From contig JAKSLE010000001.1 of NCBI GenBank assembly GCA_024401365.1, positions 62,001 through 126,000 of the forward strand: a stretch of DNA of 64,000 nt. The letters run 5' to 3'. Origin of the DNA: Bacteroidales bacterium (lineage in GTDB: Bacteria > Bacteroidota > Bacteroidia > Bacteroidales > Marinilabiliaceae). How positions within the stretch are numbered: position 1 is the stretch's first letter; every line of letters begins with the position of its first letter. The translations under genes and the position numbers were made by a program. Below, piece after piece: positions 1 to 8,763 of this stretch. Under the pieces are notes generated by a model, which had not been told where the DNA came from, searched no databases, and saw only the letters and a program-made list of their open reading frames with translations.

Positions 1-981
1 TACCTCATAAATAGCCGAAAGCTGTGGCACACCTACACCAGCAATAATACGTGTAGTACAGATAGAACCAGGACCGATACCTACCTTTACAGCATCAGCA
101 CCAGCCTCTGCCAACGCAACAGCAGCCGCACCTGTAGCAACATTACCTACTACAATGTCAATCTGAGGATAACGCTTTCTAGCCTCTTTCAATGTCTCAA
201 TAACACCACGACTATGTCCGTGCGCCGTATCAATTACGATAGCATCAACACCTGCCTTAACTACAGCGTCAATACGCTCAAATGTATTGTATGTAACACC
301 AATACCTGCTGCAACTCTCAAGCGTCCCTTAGAGTCCTTGCATGCCATTGGCTTATCTTTCGCCTTCGTAATATCTTTGTATGTGAGAAGACCAAGCAAC
401 TTGCCGTCCTTGTCTACTACTGGCAACTTCTCAATCTTGTAATGCTCCAAAATCTCACCAGCCTTCTCAAGATTTGTAGTCTGATCTGTTGTAATCAGGT
501 CGTCCTTGGTCATTACCTCGTAAATAGGACGATTCATCTCTGTCTGGAAACGAAGGTCGCGGTTTGTAACAATACCTACTAGGTAGTTGTACTCGTCAAC
601 TACAGGTATACCACCAATCTTGTACTCCTTCATCAATCTCAACGCATCACCCACCGTCTTCTCTTTCTGAATAGACACTGGATCATAAATCATGCCATTC
701 TCAGCGCGCTTAACTGTCTCTACCTGCTTAGCCTGCTGCTCTATAGTCATGTTTTTGTGTATTACTCCAATACCACCCTCTCGCGCAATAGCAATAGCCA
801 TACGCGACTCAGTAACAGTATCCATCGCTGCAGATACAATAGGTGTATTGATAGTAATGTTGCGTGAAAACTTTGAGGCAAGTGATACCTCACGAGGAAG
901 AACTTCAGAGTAGGCCGGAATCAATAGAACGTCATCAAACGTTAGGCCATTGTACGCAATTTTATCTTCAATGAACGACAT
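1..981 (-). CDS. guaB: IMP dehydrogenase, 3' end cut by window edge
   Basis: The product oxidises IMP to XMP with NAD+, the committed step of GMP synthesis in the cytoplasm. I translated the minus strand from the ATG at 979-981; 327 codons stay open to base 1, out of roughly 490 usual for the family. The start is the family N-terminus ([20 protein letters not shown]). Two CBS domains lie at about residues 95-205, followed by the IMP-binding loop GPGSICTTR with the catalytic cysteine at about residue 308. A -7 element sits 30 bases upstream, so it probably has its own promoter. The identity is secure; only the C-terminus is missing, because of the window edge. Confidence 0.97.
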   Translation of the reverse strand, partial: MSFIEDKIAYNGLTFDDVLLIPAYSEVLPREVSLASKFSRNITINTPIVSAAMDTVTESRMAIAIAREGGIGVIHKNMTIEQQAKQVETVKRAENGMIYDPVSIQKEKTVGDALRLMKEYKIGGIPVVDEYNYLVGIVTNRDLRFQTEMNRPIYEVMTKDDLITTDQTTNLEKAGEILEHYKIEKLPVVDKDGKLLGLLTYKDITKAKDKPMACKDSKGRLRVAAGIGVTYNTFERIDAVVKAGVDAIVIDTAHGHSRGVIETLKEARKRYPQIDIVVGNVATGAAAVALAEAGADAVKVGIGPGSICTTRIIAGVGVPQLSAIYEV

Positions 982-1010
982 AATACGTTGTTTGTTATTA
1001 AAATTGCATG

Positions 1011-1018
1011 CAAAAATA
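1011..1018 (-). promoter_or_regulatory. Bacteroidales -7 element for guaB
   Basis: The minus strand reads TATTTTTG, matching the TAnnTTTG -7 consensus of Bacteroidales, 30 bases before the guaB ATG. No clear -33 TTTG was checked at optimal spacing. Confidence 0.55.
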
Positions 1019-1060
1019 ATCAGTTCTACTCAAAGAAAAAAGCAAAAAAGACTTAATTTC

Positions 1061-1270
1061 TCATGGAACAGGATCATATCCACTGCCTCCCCACGGATGA
1101 CACCTCAAAATTCTCTTCGTGGCTAAATATGTACCCTTGATACTGCCATATTTCTTTATGGCGTCTATGGCATACTGCGAACATGTAGGGGTATACCTGC
1201 ACGCCGGTGGTGTGTGCGGAGATATGGCCAATTGATAGAATCTTATTATGTGGAGCAACGGAGACCTCAT
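1061..1270 (-). CDS. yidD: YidD membrane protein insertion efficiency factor
   Basis: This is a small protein of the YidD (DUF37) family, thought to help YidC/Sec insert inner-membrane proteins. The family signatures are visible: an N-terminal amphipathic stretch with RFYQLAISP, the cysteine motif [11 protein letters not shown], and the C-terminal [14 protein letters not shown] chose the ATG at 1268-1270 (69 residues), which gives the usual N-terminal length and leaves a short gap after the transporter gene. A start at 1294 (77 residues) would overlap that gene by 17 bases. It is last in a likely operon with cysS and the carboxylate transporter, not in the rpmH-rnpA-yidC setting known from other bacteria. 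Confidence 0.93.
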   Translation of the reverse strand: MRSPLLHIIRFYQLAISPHTPPACRYTPTCSQYAIDAIKKYGSIKGTYLATKRILRCHPWGGSGYDPVP

Positions 1271-1277
1271 CTGTCTC

Positions 1278-2717
1278 TTACATATAATTCGCAAACGATA
1301 GATAGCTGAATAGCAAGTAGGTAACCAACATACCCATTATACCTATTATCAGTCCCGCCTTGGCCATCTGCTTTTGCTCAACTTCCTCAAACGCATAGGC
1401 TAAGGCATTCGGCGCAGTGGATACAGGTAACGCCATGGCTAATGAGGCCGATGCCGTAACTCCCATGATAACCATTACCATCAATCCTTTATCCCCGTTT
1501 ATCGATGGGTTGGTGGTCAATGCCATAGGCAGAATAGATAAGAGCAACTTCGTGGCAGCTGTGTTGCTGATAAATGTCGAGAGCAAAAAACAGACAAATC
1601 CTGCTGATAGCGCCAATACCCACGGATTGAGACTGTAAAATGGTACCATCCTCACCAACCTGTGGGCCAAATGTGTCTCTTCCATACCTACCCCTATAGC
1701 TAGTCCTCCAGCTACAAGCCACAACACTTCCCAATTTATATGCCTGATCTCCAACCTGCCTATAATACCTGTCATGGTGAGCACCGCCAACGGGAATATA
1801 CCTGTAACATATGTATTGGACCCTAAGTATGGCTCAAGTATCCACAACATAATGGTCACAAAAAATGTAGCAGTCACTATCTTCTGCCTACGCTTGTTCT
1901 CAGTCGTCGACTTAATGTCTAGAAAAAGATTCTTATGGTGGAATGGGAATAGCCATAGCAATAGCAACCACGACACAAATACAAGGAATATGGTCAATGG
2001 CATCATATAAAATATCCAGTCGCCATAGGTCATATCCATCCCCATACCTTTAGGGTCATTCAAAAAGTTGAGCGCCAACAGATTGGCTGGCGTACCCATA
2101 GGCGTAGCCATACCTCCCAGATTCGCCGCAATTGGTATGCTGAGAATAATAGGTAATTTATCTTTGCTCTTGCCTGGAAGCGACCTGAGTATTGGTAGCG
2201 CTACCGAAAACATAAGAGCAGTGGTGGCGGTGTTGTTCATAAACATCGACAACGTAGCGGTAACTATCATAAATCCTAATAGCACCCCCTCACTCCTGTC
2301 TCCTAATGGCCTTAGCATGGCCCTGGCCAACCTTACGTCAAGCCCTACACTGGTAGCCGCGGCAGCCAACGAGAGTCCTCCCAAAAATAGCATCAGCACA
2401 GGGTCCGCAAATGTAGACATAATGCTCCTGTACCTTACTAAATATCCTAATGAATAGGCATCATACCCTTGCGTGAATACTCGCAACCCGGCATCGGAGA
2501 CTAGAAAGAGCATAATCAATAGTATGCTGATCGACGTAGTCCATAGTGGCACCGCTTCGCTTATCCACATAATAATGGCATAAACTACAATGCCCAACAT
2601 GCGCCTCTCAACAATACTCAACTCGGGTATACCATACCATGCCGGCGGTATAAGCATAACCAGCAATCCCGATACAACCGCAATGAGTATCCTAATATAT
2701 CGCTCTTTCTTGCTCAA
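1278..2717 (-). CDS. SLC13/DASS-family sodium-coupled anion transporter
   Basis: This is a 479-residue inner-membrane protein with many hydrophobic segments, of the divalent anion:sodium symporter family (dicarboxylates, citrate or sulfate). The two family motifs that bind substrate and Na+ are present: NNTATTA at about residue 160 in the first half and SNTAATK at about residue 384 in the second. MISEAVPLW near residue 50 is also typical. It lies 12 bases after cysS and just before yidD on the same strand, so it is probably cotranscribed. The substrate cannot be read from sequence; a C4-dicarboxylate is the most common case. Confidence 0.9.
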   Translation of the reverse strand: MSKKERYIRILIAVVSGLLVMLIPPAWYGIPELSIVERRMLGIVVYAIIMWISEAVPLWTTSISILLIMLFLVSDAGLRVFTQGYDAYSLGYLVRYRSIMSTFADPVLMLFLGGLSLAAAATSVGLDVRLARAMLRPLGDRSEGVLLGFMIVTATLSMFMNNTATTALMFSVALPILRSLPGKSKDKLPIILSIPIAANLGGMATPMGTPANLLALNFLNDPKGMGMDMTYGDWIFYMMPLTIFLVFVSWLLLLWLFPFHHKNLFLDIKSTTENKRRQKIVTATFFVTIMLWILEPYLGSNTYVTGIFPLAVLTMTGIIGRLEIRHINWEVLWLVAGGLAIGVGMEETHLAHRLVRMVPFYSLNPWVLALSAGFVCFLLSTFISNTAATKLLLSILPMALTTNPSINGDKGLMVMVIMGVTASASLAMALPVSTAPNALAYAFEEVEQKQMAKAGLIIGIMGMLVTYLLFSYLSFANYM

Positions 2718-2729
2718 AGCTCCTTTTGA

Positions 2730-4193
2730 TTATAGCGACCACTCAAAACCGTCTTTCGTATCCTTTACATTGAACCCTATATTCTTGAGCTCATCACGAA
2801 TCTTGTCCGATGTAGCCCAATCTTTATTGGACTTTGCTTGCATTCTGATCTGGAGCAACAGGTCAACGGCTTGCTTGTACTTGGCATCATTACCATCGCC
2901 TGCTCCATTGCCTTCCAACTGAAGACCTAGAACATCAATGGCAAATACCTTAAATACATCCTTGACTTCTGCCAAATCTTCTTCCGAAATGGTAGCCTTG
3001 CCATCCGTAACGGCATTGATAGCCTTCGATGCCTCAAAAAGATTGCTTATCACAAGTGGAGTACTCAAATCTTCTTCCATAGCTTCCTCACACCTGGTCC
3101 TCAATCCCTTGACATCAACTGTCGATTCTGCACTTGGCTTAATCTTCATCAATCGCGCATAGGCATCTGTCAAACGCTCAAAACCTTTTTCTGCTGCCTG
3201 CAAAGCATCATTGCTGAAGTCTACCGTCGAACGATAGTGCGCCTGCAATATGAAGAAACGGATAGTCATCGGAGAGTACGCCTGCGTCAAAAGCGGATGC
3301 GTACCCTCAAAGAACTCATCAAGGGTGATGAAGTTGTTGTACGACTTACCCATCTTCTTGCCCGCAATGGTAATCATATTGTTGTGCATCCAGTAGTGGA
3401 CAGTCTCCTTGCCAAGCGCAGCTGTCGACTGTGCTATCTCACACTCATGGTGTGGAAACATAAGGTCTATACCTCCACCGTGAATGTCAAATTCTTCTCC
3501 TAGATACTTCGTACCCATAGCCGAACACTCAAGGTGCCAACCAGGGAAACCTTCACTCCAAGGTGATGGCCAATGCATAATATGCTCTGGCTGCGCTTTC
3601 TTCCACAACGCAAAGTCACATGCCTTTCTCTTCTCCGACTGACCGTCTAGCTCTCTGGTAGTCTCAAGCAACTCTTCTACATTTCTGCCCGAGAGTTTGC
3701 CATACCTGTAGTCCTTATTGTATTTCTCAACGTCAAAATATACCGAACCATTAGATACATACGCATATCCCGAATCAAGAATCTTCTTCACAAACTCTAT
3801 CTGCTCAATAATATGACCAGATGCATGTGGCTCAATAGTAGGTGGTAGCACATTCAACTTCTCCATCGCCCTGTGGTATCGTGTCAGATAGTGCTGTACC
3901 ACCTCCATAGGCTCTAGCTGCTCAAGCCTTGCCTTCTTTGCTATCTTGTCTTCTCCTTCATCGGCATCATGCTCAAGGTGTCCTACATCAGTAATATTCC
4001 TGACATATCTTACCTTGTATCCTAAATGAAGCAAATATCTGTAGAGCACATCAAAGGTAATGGCAGGACGCGCATGTCCAAGGTGTCCGTCTCCGTATAC
4101 AGTCGGACCACATACATACATTCCTACTCTTCCTTCATTTATAGGCTTTAATGGCTCTACAATACGCGTGAGCGAGTTATATATTCTAAGCAT
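2730..4193 (-). CDS. cysS: Cysteinyl-tRNA synthetase
   Basis: The enzyme charges tRNA-Cys with cysteine; it is a class I synthetase of 487 residues, which is normal length. Zinc ligand Cys28 lies in [10 protein letters not shown], the HIGH-type motif is HLGH at 37-40, and the KMSKS-type loop is KMGKS at 280-284. The central zinc-site region GWHLECSAM and the [12 protein letters not shown] stretch are intact. It is the first gene of the minus-strand run cysS - transporter - yidD and has its own -7 element 53 bases upstream. Divergent from the ThiF-like gene. Confidence 0.98.
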   Translation of the reverse strand: MLRIYNSLTRIVEPLKPINEGRVGMYVCGPTVYGDGHLGHARPAITFDVLYRYLLHLGYKVRYVRNITDVGHLEHDADEGEDKIAKKARLEQLEPMEVVQHYLTRYHRAMEKLNVLPPTIEPHASGHIIEQIEFVKKILDSGYAYVSNGSVYFDVEKYNKDYRYGKLSGRNVEELLETTRELDGQSEKRKACDFALWKKAQPEHIMHWPSPWSEGFPGWHLECSAMGTKYLGEEFDIHGGGIDLMFPHHECEIAQSTAALGKETVHYWMHNNMITIAGKKMGKSYNNFITLDEFFEGTHPLLTQAYSPMTIRFFILQAHYRSTVDFSNDALQAAEKGFERLTDAYARLMKIKPSAESTVDVKGLRTRCEEAMEEDLSTPLVISNLFEASKAINAVTDGKATISEEDLAEVKDVFKVFAIDVLGLQLEGNGAGDGNDAKYKQAVDLLLQIRMQAKSNKDWATSDKIRDELKNIGFNVKDTKDGFEWSL

Positions 4194-4246
4194 ATGCTAC
4201 GTATTTTACTAGTTAACGGTGTTATCTGTCGTTTATATTGCAACTG

Positions 4247-4254
4247 CAAAGATA
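4247..4254 (-). promoter_or_regulatory. -7 element for cysS
   Basis: The minus strand reads TATCTTTG (TAnnTTTG consensus), about 53 bases upstream of the cysS ATG. It is back to back with the -7 element of the divergent ThiF-like gene. Confidence 0.6.
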
Positions 4255-4286
4255 ATGTTAATTCATTGATAATGTCATATATTCCT

Positions 4287-4294
4287 TAAATTTG
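4287..4294 (+). promoter_or_regulatory. -7 element for the ThiF-like operon
   Basis: TAAATTTG matches TAnnTTTG, 22 bases before the ATG at 4317. A TTG at 4266-4268 lies 18 bases further upstream and may serve as a -33 element. Confidence 0.6.
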
Positions 4295-4316
4295 CATTGG
4301 CATAGATTTTAAACAG

Positions 4317-5042
4317 ATGGATAAAAAGGCTTATTTCTCTGACGAGGAGATCAAACGATACCTCCGTCATATCGATCTCGAGGGCGTAGGTCCTACGGGT
4401 CAGCGCAAACTGAAAGAGGCTAGCGTTTGCGTCGTAGGCGCCGGAGGCTTGGGCTCCCCAGTCCTCTTGTACCTGGCAGCTGCAGGCGTGGGTCGTATAG
4501 GTATAGTCGATGGCGATAATGTCGACTTGAGCAACCTCCAACGCCAAATCATCCATTCTTCTTCTTCCGTGGGTACTCCTAAAACGGAATCGGCTCGCCA
4601 ACGTATAGCCGAACTCAACCCTCACGTCAGTGTGGAGTGCCACAACTCTTTCTTGACACCCGATAACGCCTCCGATATATTGTCTAAATACGATTTCATC
4701 ATCGAGGCTACCGACCATTTTGAGTCTAAATACCTCATCAACGATACTTGCTCCAAAATCAATAAGCCTTTTAGCATCGGCGGAGTGCAGCAGTATAGAG
4801 GCCAGACTATTACTTGCATCCCTGGCTCTCGCACCTATCGCGACCTCTTCCCTAATGCCGAGGATAACGCAGAGTGCCACTCTTGCGCCATCTTGGGTAT
4901 ACTGGGCGTAGTCCCTGGTATCATAGGTACCATCCAGGCTACCGAGGCTATCAAGTATATACTCAACCTGGGGCAGCTGCTCACCAATAGATTGCTTGTC
5001 TTCGACGCCCGATCAATGTCTTTTAATGTTCTTGAGTTTTAA
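4317..5042 (+). CDS. ThiF/MoeB/HesA-family adenylyltransferase
   Basis: E1-like enzymes of this family adenylate the C-terminal glycine of a ubiquitin-like sulfur carrier (ThiS or MoaD). The nucleotide-binding GAGGLGSP is at 41-48, followed by D65 and the LSNLQRQ stretch at 71-77. Compared with E. coli MoeB, C190 aligns with the conserved active-site cysteine, but the two CxxC zinc pairs are not there: YRD at 174-176 stands where the first pair should be, and the C-terminus has no second pair. No thiS, moaD or other thiamin or molybdopterin gene is near, so the partner is unknown. It is first in a four-gene plus-strand run. Confidence 0.85.
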   Translation: MDKKAYFSDEEIKRYLRHIDLEGVGPTGQRKLKEASVCVVGAGGLGSPVLLYLAAAGVGRIGIVDGDNVDLSNLQRQIIHSSSSVGTPKTESARQRIAELNPHVSVECHNSFLTPDNASDILSKYDFIIEATDHFESKYLINDTCSKINKPFSIGGVQQYRGQTITCIPGSRTYRDLFPNAEDNAECHSCAILGILGVVPGIIGTIQATEAIKYILNLGQLLTNRLLVFDARSMSFNVLEF

Positions 5043-5044
5043 TT

Positions 5045-5052
5045 TACCTTTG
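5045..5052 (+). promoter_or_regulatory. -7 element abutting a SpoU methyltransferase start
   Basis: TACCTTTG ends only four bases before the ATG at 5057. If used, transcription would begin at or inside the start codon, so either the mRNA is leaderless or this is a chance match between two operon genes. Confidence 0.4.
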
Positions 5053-5056
5053 TATC

Positions 5057-5845
5057 ATGATTTCTAACAACCAAAAGAAACTGATCCGCCAACTGCGTAT
5101 GAAAAAATATCGCGATTCTTCGGCTCTTTTCATTGCCGAGGGCGCTAAAATCGTGGCGGATATGCTCCACAAGGGTATCAAACCTCATACATTGTTCTGC
5201 ACCGAACGGGGCATCAGCGATTTGTCGGACTTTGGCATATCGTCTTCTTCTAATATTACCTTGGCAGATGAACCGGAAATGAAGGAGTTTTCAGAAATGA
5301 CCCACCCTACTTCCGTACTGGCAATCCTCCATAAACCGGCGGATAACCTCATCGAGCCTGATTATCTGACACAAATACTGAACGGCCCTACCGATACTTT
5401 GGTCCTAGCCCTCGACGACATACAGGACCCAGGTAATATGGGTACCATCATTCGTATCGCCGATTGGTTCGGAATACATAATATCTTGCTCTCGCCTACT
5501 TGCGCCGACCCCTTCGGACCGAAAACAGTACAGGCTTCTATGGGCGCCATAGCTCGCGCAGAGATTACCCAGACCAATCTGGTCGATTTCTTTAAATCGC
5601 TTAACAACAACGTCCCTATCTATGGCACAGTCCTCGAAGGCGAGAATATTTATAGCGCTCACTTGTCCCAAAATGGTGTTGTACTAATGGGCAACGAGGG
5701 TCATGGTCTTTCTCACGATGTCTTGAATGCCTTGACTCACCGCCTCCTCATACCTTCTTACCCTGCCAACGCTGTCTTAACTAGCGAAAGCCTCAATGTT
5801 GCCGCTGCTACCGCAGTAGTCCTTTCTGAGTTCCGCCGAAGATAA
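5057..5845 (+). CDS. SpoU/TrmH-family RNA 2'-O-methyltransferase
   Basis: This is a 262-residue SPOUT methyltransferase that likely methylates a ribose in rRNA or tRNA using S-adenosylmethionine. An N-terminal substrate-binding domain (FIAEGAKIV, residues 1-95) precedes the knot domain with motif 1 LDDIQDPGNMGTIIRIADWFG-like sequence near 120, motif 2 LMGNEGHGLS and motif 3 LTSESLNVAAA, which forms the SAM-binding trefoil. The N-terminal domain resembles that of RlmB/TsnR-type enzymes, but the target base cannot be inferred. It begins 14 bases after the ThiF-like gene. Confidence 0.93.
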   Translation: MISNNQKKLIRQLRMKKYRDSSALFIAEGAKIVADMLHKGIKPHTLFCTERGISDLSDFGISSSSNITLADEPEMKEFSEMTHPTSVLAILHKPADNLIEPDYLTQILNGPTDTLVLALDDIQDPGNMGTIIRIADWFGIHNILLSPTCADPFGPKTVQASMGAIARAEITQTNLVDFFKSLNNNVPIYGTVLEGENIYSAHLSQNGVVLMGNEGHGLSHDVLNALTHRLLIPSYPANAVLTSESLNVAAATAVVLSEFRRR

Positions 5846-5855
5846 CTGATTGTAA

Positions 5856-6779
5856 ATGAAGAACAATACCATTCCCGGCCATATAGCCATGATAGTATCT
5901 AATATGCTGTGGGGCCTCATGGCTCCTATCAGTAAGGATACTCTCAATTTCTTCGCTACCAACAGCATCAATCCCGTGGTCTTGCCTTCTCTGCGAATCC
6001 TCGGAGCTACATTCGCTTTCTGGGTGCTCTCATTGTTTCTTCCCAAAGAGCCTGTGGCTAAGGCTGATAAGAAGCAGCTCTTCGGCGCAGGTATGTTCTC
6101 TATCGCGTTCAATCAGTGCTTGTTCATCACTGGCATATCGTTTACTTCGCCTATCGATGCTAGCGTAGTCACTACCATGTTGCCTATCGTTACCATGATC
6201 CTGGCAGCCATAGTCCTCAAGGAACCGCTCACCCACCTCAAGGCTATCGGCGTATTGGTGGGCATGTCTGGCGCTTTGCTGCTGGTGCTGGGCGACGGAC
6301 AGGGCCTTCACATGGATCGAGATCATATAATAGGCGACCTCATGTGCTTTACCGCCCAGGTCTCTTTCGCTTGCTACTTGGTTTTCTTCAAAAGTGTAAT
6401 AGGCAAATACTCAGGAGCTACTCTCATGAAGTGGATGTTTACCTTCTCTGCCATCACAGCCACACCTTTCGTACTCCCGTTCCTTATCAAGGTGCCTTGG
6501 AGCGAAATGCCTCTGAAAATATATTCCGAGATCGCTTATACCGTCTTCGTGGCTACTTTTTTCACCTTCTTGCTTATTACCGTCGGCCAGAAACGTCTGC
6601 GCCCTACCGTCGTGTCAATGTATAATTATGTACAACCTGTCGTCTCTACTACCATCTCCCTCGTATGGGGCGTGGCTACTTTCGGCCTCACCAAGGGTAT
6701 AGCTATCGCCTTGGTATTCGCAGGCGTATATGTCGTAACTCAAAGTAAAAAACGTTCAGATATAGAAAAACAACAATAA
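5856..6779 (+). CDS. EamA-family (DMT) transporter
   Basis: This is a 307-residue inner-membrane protein with ten predicted hydrophobic segments arranged as two EamA repeats, the first beginning at GHIAMIVSNMLWGLMAPISK and the second near residue 150. The family exports amino acids, nucleotides or other metabolites; the substrate is unknown. PIVTMILAAIVLKEPLT at about 110 and the C-terminal GVATFGLTKGIAIALVFAGVYVV are typical of the superfamily. It sits 10 bases after the methyltransferase and 2 bases before the TPR gene, so cotranscription is very likely. Confidence 0.9.
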   Translation: MKNNTIPGHIAMIVSNMLWGLMAPISKDTLNFFATNSINPVVLPSLRILGATFAFWVLSLFLPKEPVAKADKKQLFGAGMFSIAFNQCLFITGISFTSPIDASVVTTMLPIVTMILAAIVLKEPLTHLKAIGVLVGMSGALLLVLGDGQGLHMDRDHIIGDLMCFTAQVSFACYLVFFKSVIGKYSGATLMKWMFTFSAITATPFVLPFLIKVPWSEMPLKIYSEIAYTVFVATFFTFLLITVGQKRLRPTVVSMYNYVQPVVSTTISLVWGVATFGLTKGIAIALVFAGVYVVTQSKKRSDIEKQQ

Positions 6780-6781
6780 CC

Positions 6782-7750
6782 ATGAAACACGTCATCATCA
6801 TCTTCTTGTCTCTGTTGTCATTGTCTGCCTTCGCACAGAATGCTCGCCGAGATTCTCTTATCCACATGGGTCGCGCCCTTCGCAACGCCCGAATGGAGGT
6901 CGAGGCTATGCGGTACTTTACCGAGGCGGGCGGCGACTTGGGCCGATACGAAATGGCTCTCACCCGATATTCCCTCGGCGAATATCACGCTTCTATCGAA
7001 ATTTGCAAGGAGCTTATCAACCACGAGAGCATCTTGTCCGATGATGCCCATCTTCTTGTAGCTCGCATCCGCGACGCTCAGGGCCTCAAACGAATAGCTC
7101 GCCTCAAATACAATAAGTTGGTCAAAAAAGGTAACGCCGATGCCGCTTTCTACTTCGCCCTTATGCAGCACCGTAGCGGACATAATAATATGGCTGTCGA
7201 CCTCCTCCAGAAATCTATCCGACTTAATAAGGCTAATGTCGACGCCCACGTTCTCCTGGCTCAAATCCTTATCGATAACGGCCAACGTTACTTGGCTATG
7301 CTCCCTCTTATGTACTCTTTGTTGCTGCCCAACGATACCGCCGATATCCGCACCAACGCCCGTACCCTGGAGTCGCTGTGGAGCTCAAATTCGGATATGG
7401 TGCGCCAACTGCATTTGTCCCACCTCCCATATGTCTCTCCTGCAACCAATGCCGTGGAGGATCATATCTCTAATTGGAATAGAACCATAAATTGCCCCAA
7501 GGATTCTCCTCGATTGCTGTGCATGATGCCCCTATTGCTTGAGTACTTGCAACTCAATCAGTCGTCCAACCTCGATTGGTGGCAGATAGTATACGCCGAT
7601 TTCTTCGTCTCTATCCGCGAAGCTGGATTCGAACAGCCGTTCTTATACCTCATCTGCACTTCTCTTAACCCCGACTTGTCTCGCAATTGGGTCGAAAATC
7701 ATGAGGCCGATTACGCCGAATTCTTGACTTGGCTATCGTTCCAACGTTAA
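6782..7750 (+). CDS. TPR-repeat secreted or periplasmic protein
   Basis: This is a 322-residue protein with a clear N-terminal signal peptide (hydrophobic stretch, then AFAQN near residue 20). Tetratricopeptide-like helices follow from about 25 to 190: ALRNARMEVEAMRYFTEAG, AFYFALMQHRSGHNNMAVDL and AHVLLAQILIDNGQRY show the A/G/Y spacing. The C-terminal 120 residues resemble nothing I recognise. Its start is two bases after the EamA stop. A protein-protein interaction role in the periplasm is inferred from the fold only. Confidence 0.8.
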   Translation: MKHVIIIFLSLLSLSAFAQNARRDSLIHMGRALRNARMEVEAMRYFTEAGGDLGRYEMALTRYSLGEYHASIEICKELINHESILSDDAHLLVARIRDAQGLKRIARLKYNKLVKKGNADAAFYFALMQHRSGHNNMAVDLLQKSIRLNKANVDAHVLLAQILIDNGQRYLAMLPLMYSLLLPNDTADIRTNARTLESLWSSNSDMVRQLHLSHLPYVSPATNAVEDHISNWNRTINCPKDSPRLLCMMPLLLEYLQLNQSSNLDWWQIVYADFFVSIREAGFEQPFLYLICTSLNPDLSRNWVENHEADYAEFLTWLSFQR

Positions 7751-7837
7751 TTTGTCTCATTTTTCTTCGCCAAAAAGCAAACAAAAAATGGGGTCAACAA
7801 GTATACTAGGTCATAAACAACGTTAAATTCCACGATA

Positions 7838-8032
7838 ATGGCTAAAATACTAACAAAACAGTTCCAATACTCTGGTAACGACGATTTCGATATCCCAGTA
7901 GATATCCAGATTAACGATTTCCTCAAGGCAGAAAACCTTACTGCTGATGATATAGTAGATGTTAAGTACGAGGGACACTCTGTTCTCGGTGTGAGCAACT
8001 ATTCCGCTCTCGTCATCTATAAGACAAAGTAA
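7838..8032 (+). CDS. Small conserved protein resembling Cse60
   Basis: This 64-residue acidic protein has the layout of the Cse60 family: short beta strand, then an amphipathic helix (IQINDFLKAE), then DIVDVKYEGHS and YSALVIYK at the C-terminus. The family was named from a Bacillus sporulation gene, but related small proteins occur in non-sporulating bacteria and have no known function, so no sporulation role is implied. The codon use looks normal and a strong terminator follows at 8055-8084, which supports a real short transcript. No clear promoter was seen in the 87 bases before it. Confidence 0.75.
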   Translation: MAKILTKQFQYSGNDDFDIPVDIQINDFLKAENLTADDIVDVKYEGHSVLGVSNYSALVIYKTK

Positions 8033-8054
8033 TTCTTGCCTGCAAACATAAAAG

Positions 8055-8084
8055 GAGTCTGCCTTTCAGGTGGACTCTTTTTTT
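8055..8084 (+). terminator. Rho-independent terminator after the 64-residue gene
   Basis: GAGTC 8055-8059 pairs with GACTC 8073-8077, with inner CCT/AGG pairing around a TTC loop and a TG/TG internal bulge, followed by seven T residues. Confidence 0.8.
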
Positions 8085-8087
8085 ATG

Positions 8088-8095
8088 TACCTTTG
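8088..8095 (+). promoter_or_regulatory. -7 element for the second SpoU methyltransferase
   Basis: TACCTTTG lies directly after the preceding terminator and 22 bases before the ATG at 8118. This also shows that an upstream start codon at 8070 cannot be used by this transcript. Confidence 0.65.
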
Positions 8096-8117
8096 CACCC
8101 GTAAAATCCTTTTTCAT

Positions 8118-8669
8118 ATGACTGAACACCGCAAATTGCGTATCGAGGAACTGGGACGTATATCTATCGCCGAAAATAAAGTGGCCCAGCACGAACACTT
8201 GACCGTCGTCTTGGATAACGTACGTAGCCTCAATAATATAGGCTCGGTTTTCCGTACCTCCGATGCAATGGATGTCGAACGTGTCATACTTTGCGGCATA
8301 TCGTCTACCCCCCCTAGCCCCGAAATGCACAAGACCGCCCTCGGAGCCGAGGATTCTGTACCTTGGAAATACTACGAGGATACCCTCTCCGCTATCCACG
8401 ACCTGAAAGCCGAGGGCTATACCATCATAAGCATAGAACAGACCCAAAATAGTACCCCTCTCCAAAATTTCCCCTTCTCCAAGAATGGCAAGTATGCCAT
8501 CATAATGGGTAACGAGGTCCACGGAGTCCAACAGTCCGTAGTCGACGCTTCCGATCTATGTATCGAACTTCCTCAGTTCGGCTCTAAACATTCTATGAAC
8601 GTAAGCGTAACTACCGGAATGGTCCTCTGGGAAGCCACAACCAAAATCAAAGGACTGCGAACAAAATAA
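8118..8669 (+). CDS. TrmH/SpoU-family RNA methyltransferase
   Basis: This is a compact 183-residue SPOUT methyltransferase without an N-terminal recognition domain, so it resembles tRNA Gm18 (TrmH) type enzymes. Motif 1 is VLDNVRSLNNIGSVFRTSDA, motif 2 IIMGNEVHGV, motif 3 ELPQFGSKHSMNVSVTTGMVLWE. The ATG at 8118 is chosen because the -7 element and terminator lie between it and the longer start at 8070. It is monocistronic and converges on tamL; the two stops are separated by about 95 bases that hold a copy of the dispersed repeat. Confidence 0.92.
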   Translation: MTEHRKLRIEELGRISIAENKVAQHEHLTVVLDNVRSLNNIGSVFRTSDAMDVERVILCGISSTPPSPEMHKTALGAEDSVPWKYYEDTLSAIHDLKAEGYTIISIEQTQNSTPLQNFPFSKNGKYAIIMGNEVHGVQQSVVDASDLCIELPQFGSKHSMNVSVTTGMVLWEATTKIKGLRTK

Positions 8670-8715
8670 AAAAACTGCGAGCAACCTTATATCAGCCTTA
8701 TATCAGCCCATACCC
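8668..8715 (+). repeat. Dispersed repeat, copy 1
   Basis: An A run precedes CTGCGAGCAAC, then CCTTATATCAG occurs twice in tandem. The core TGCGAGCAAC is at 8676-8685. It starts at the stop codon of the methyltransferase gene, whose last codons (CTGCGAACAA) look like a partial second copy. Confidence 0.8.
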
Positions 8716-8763
8716 ACAAAGGCCCCACAAACACTGCATCATGCCACCTCTCAGTGACCTTCA

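Noticed and set aside
7620-7645. GGATTCGAAC string resembling a tRNA T-arm
   Set aside because: It lies in the TPR gene and no cloverleaf can be formed around it.
8070-8117. Longer start for the second SpoU gene
   Set aside because: The extension overlaps the previous terminator and the -7 element.
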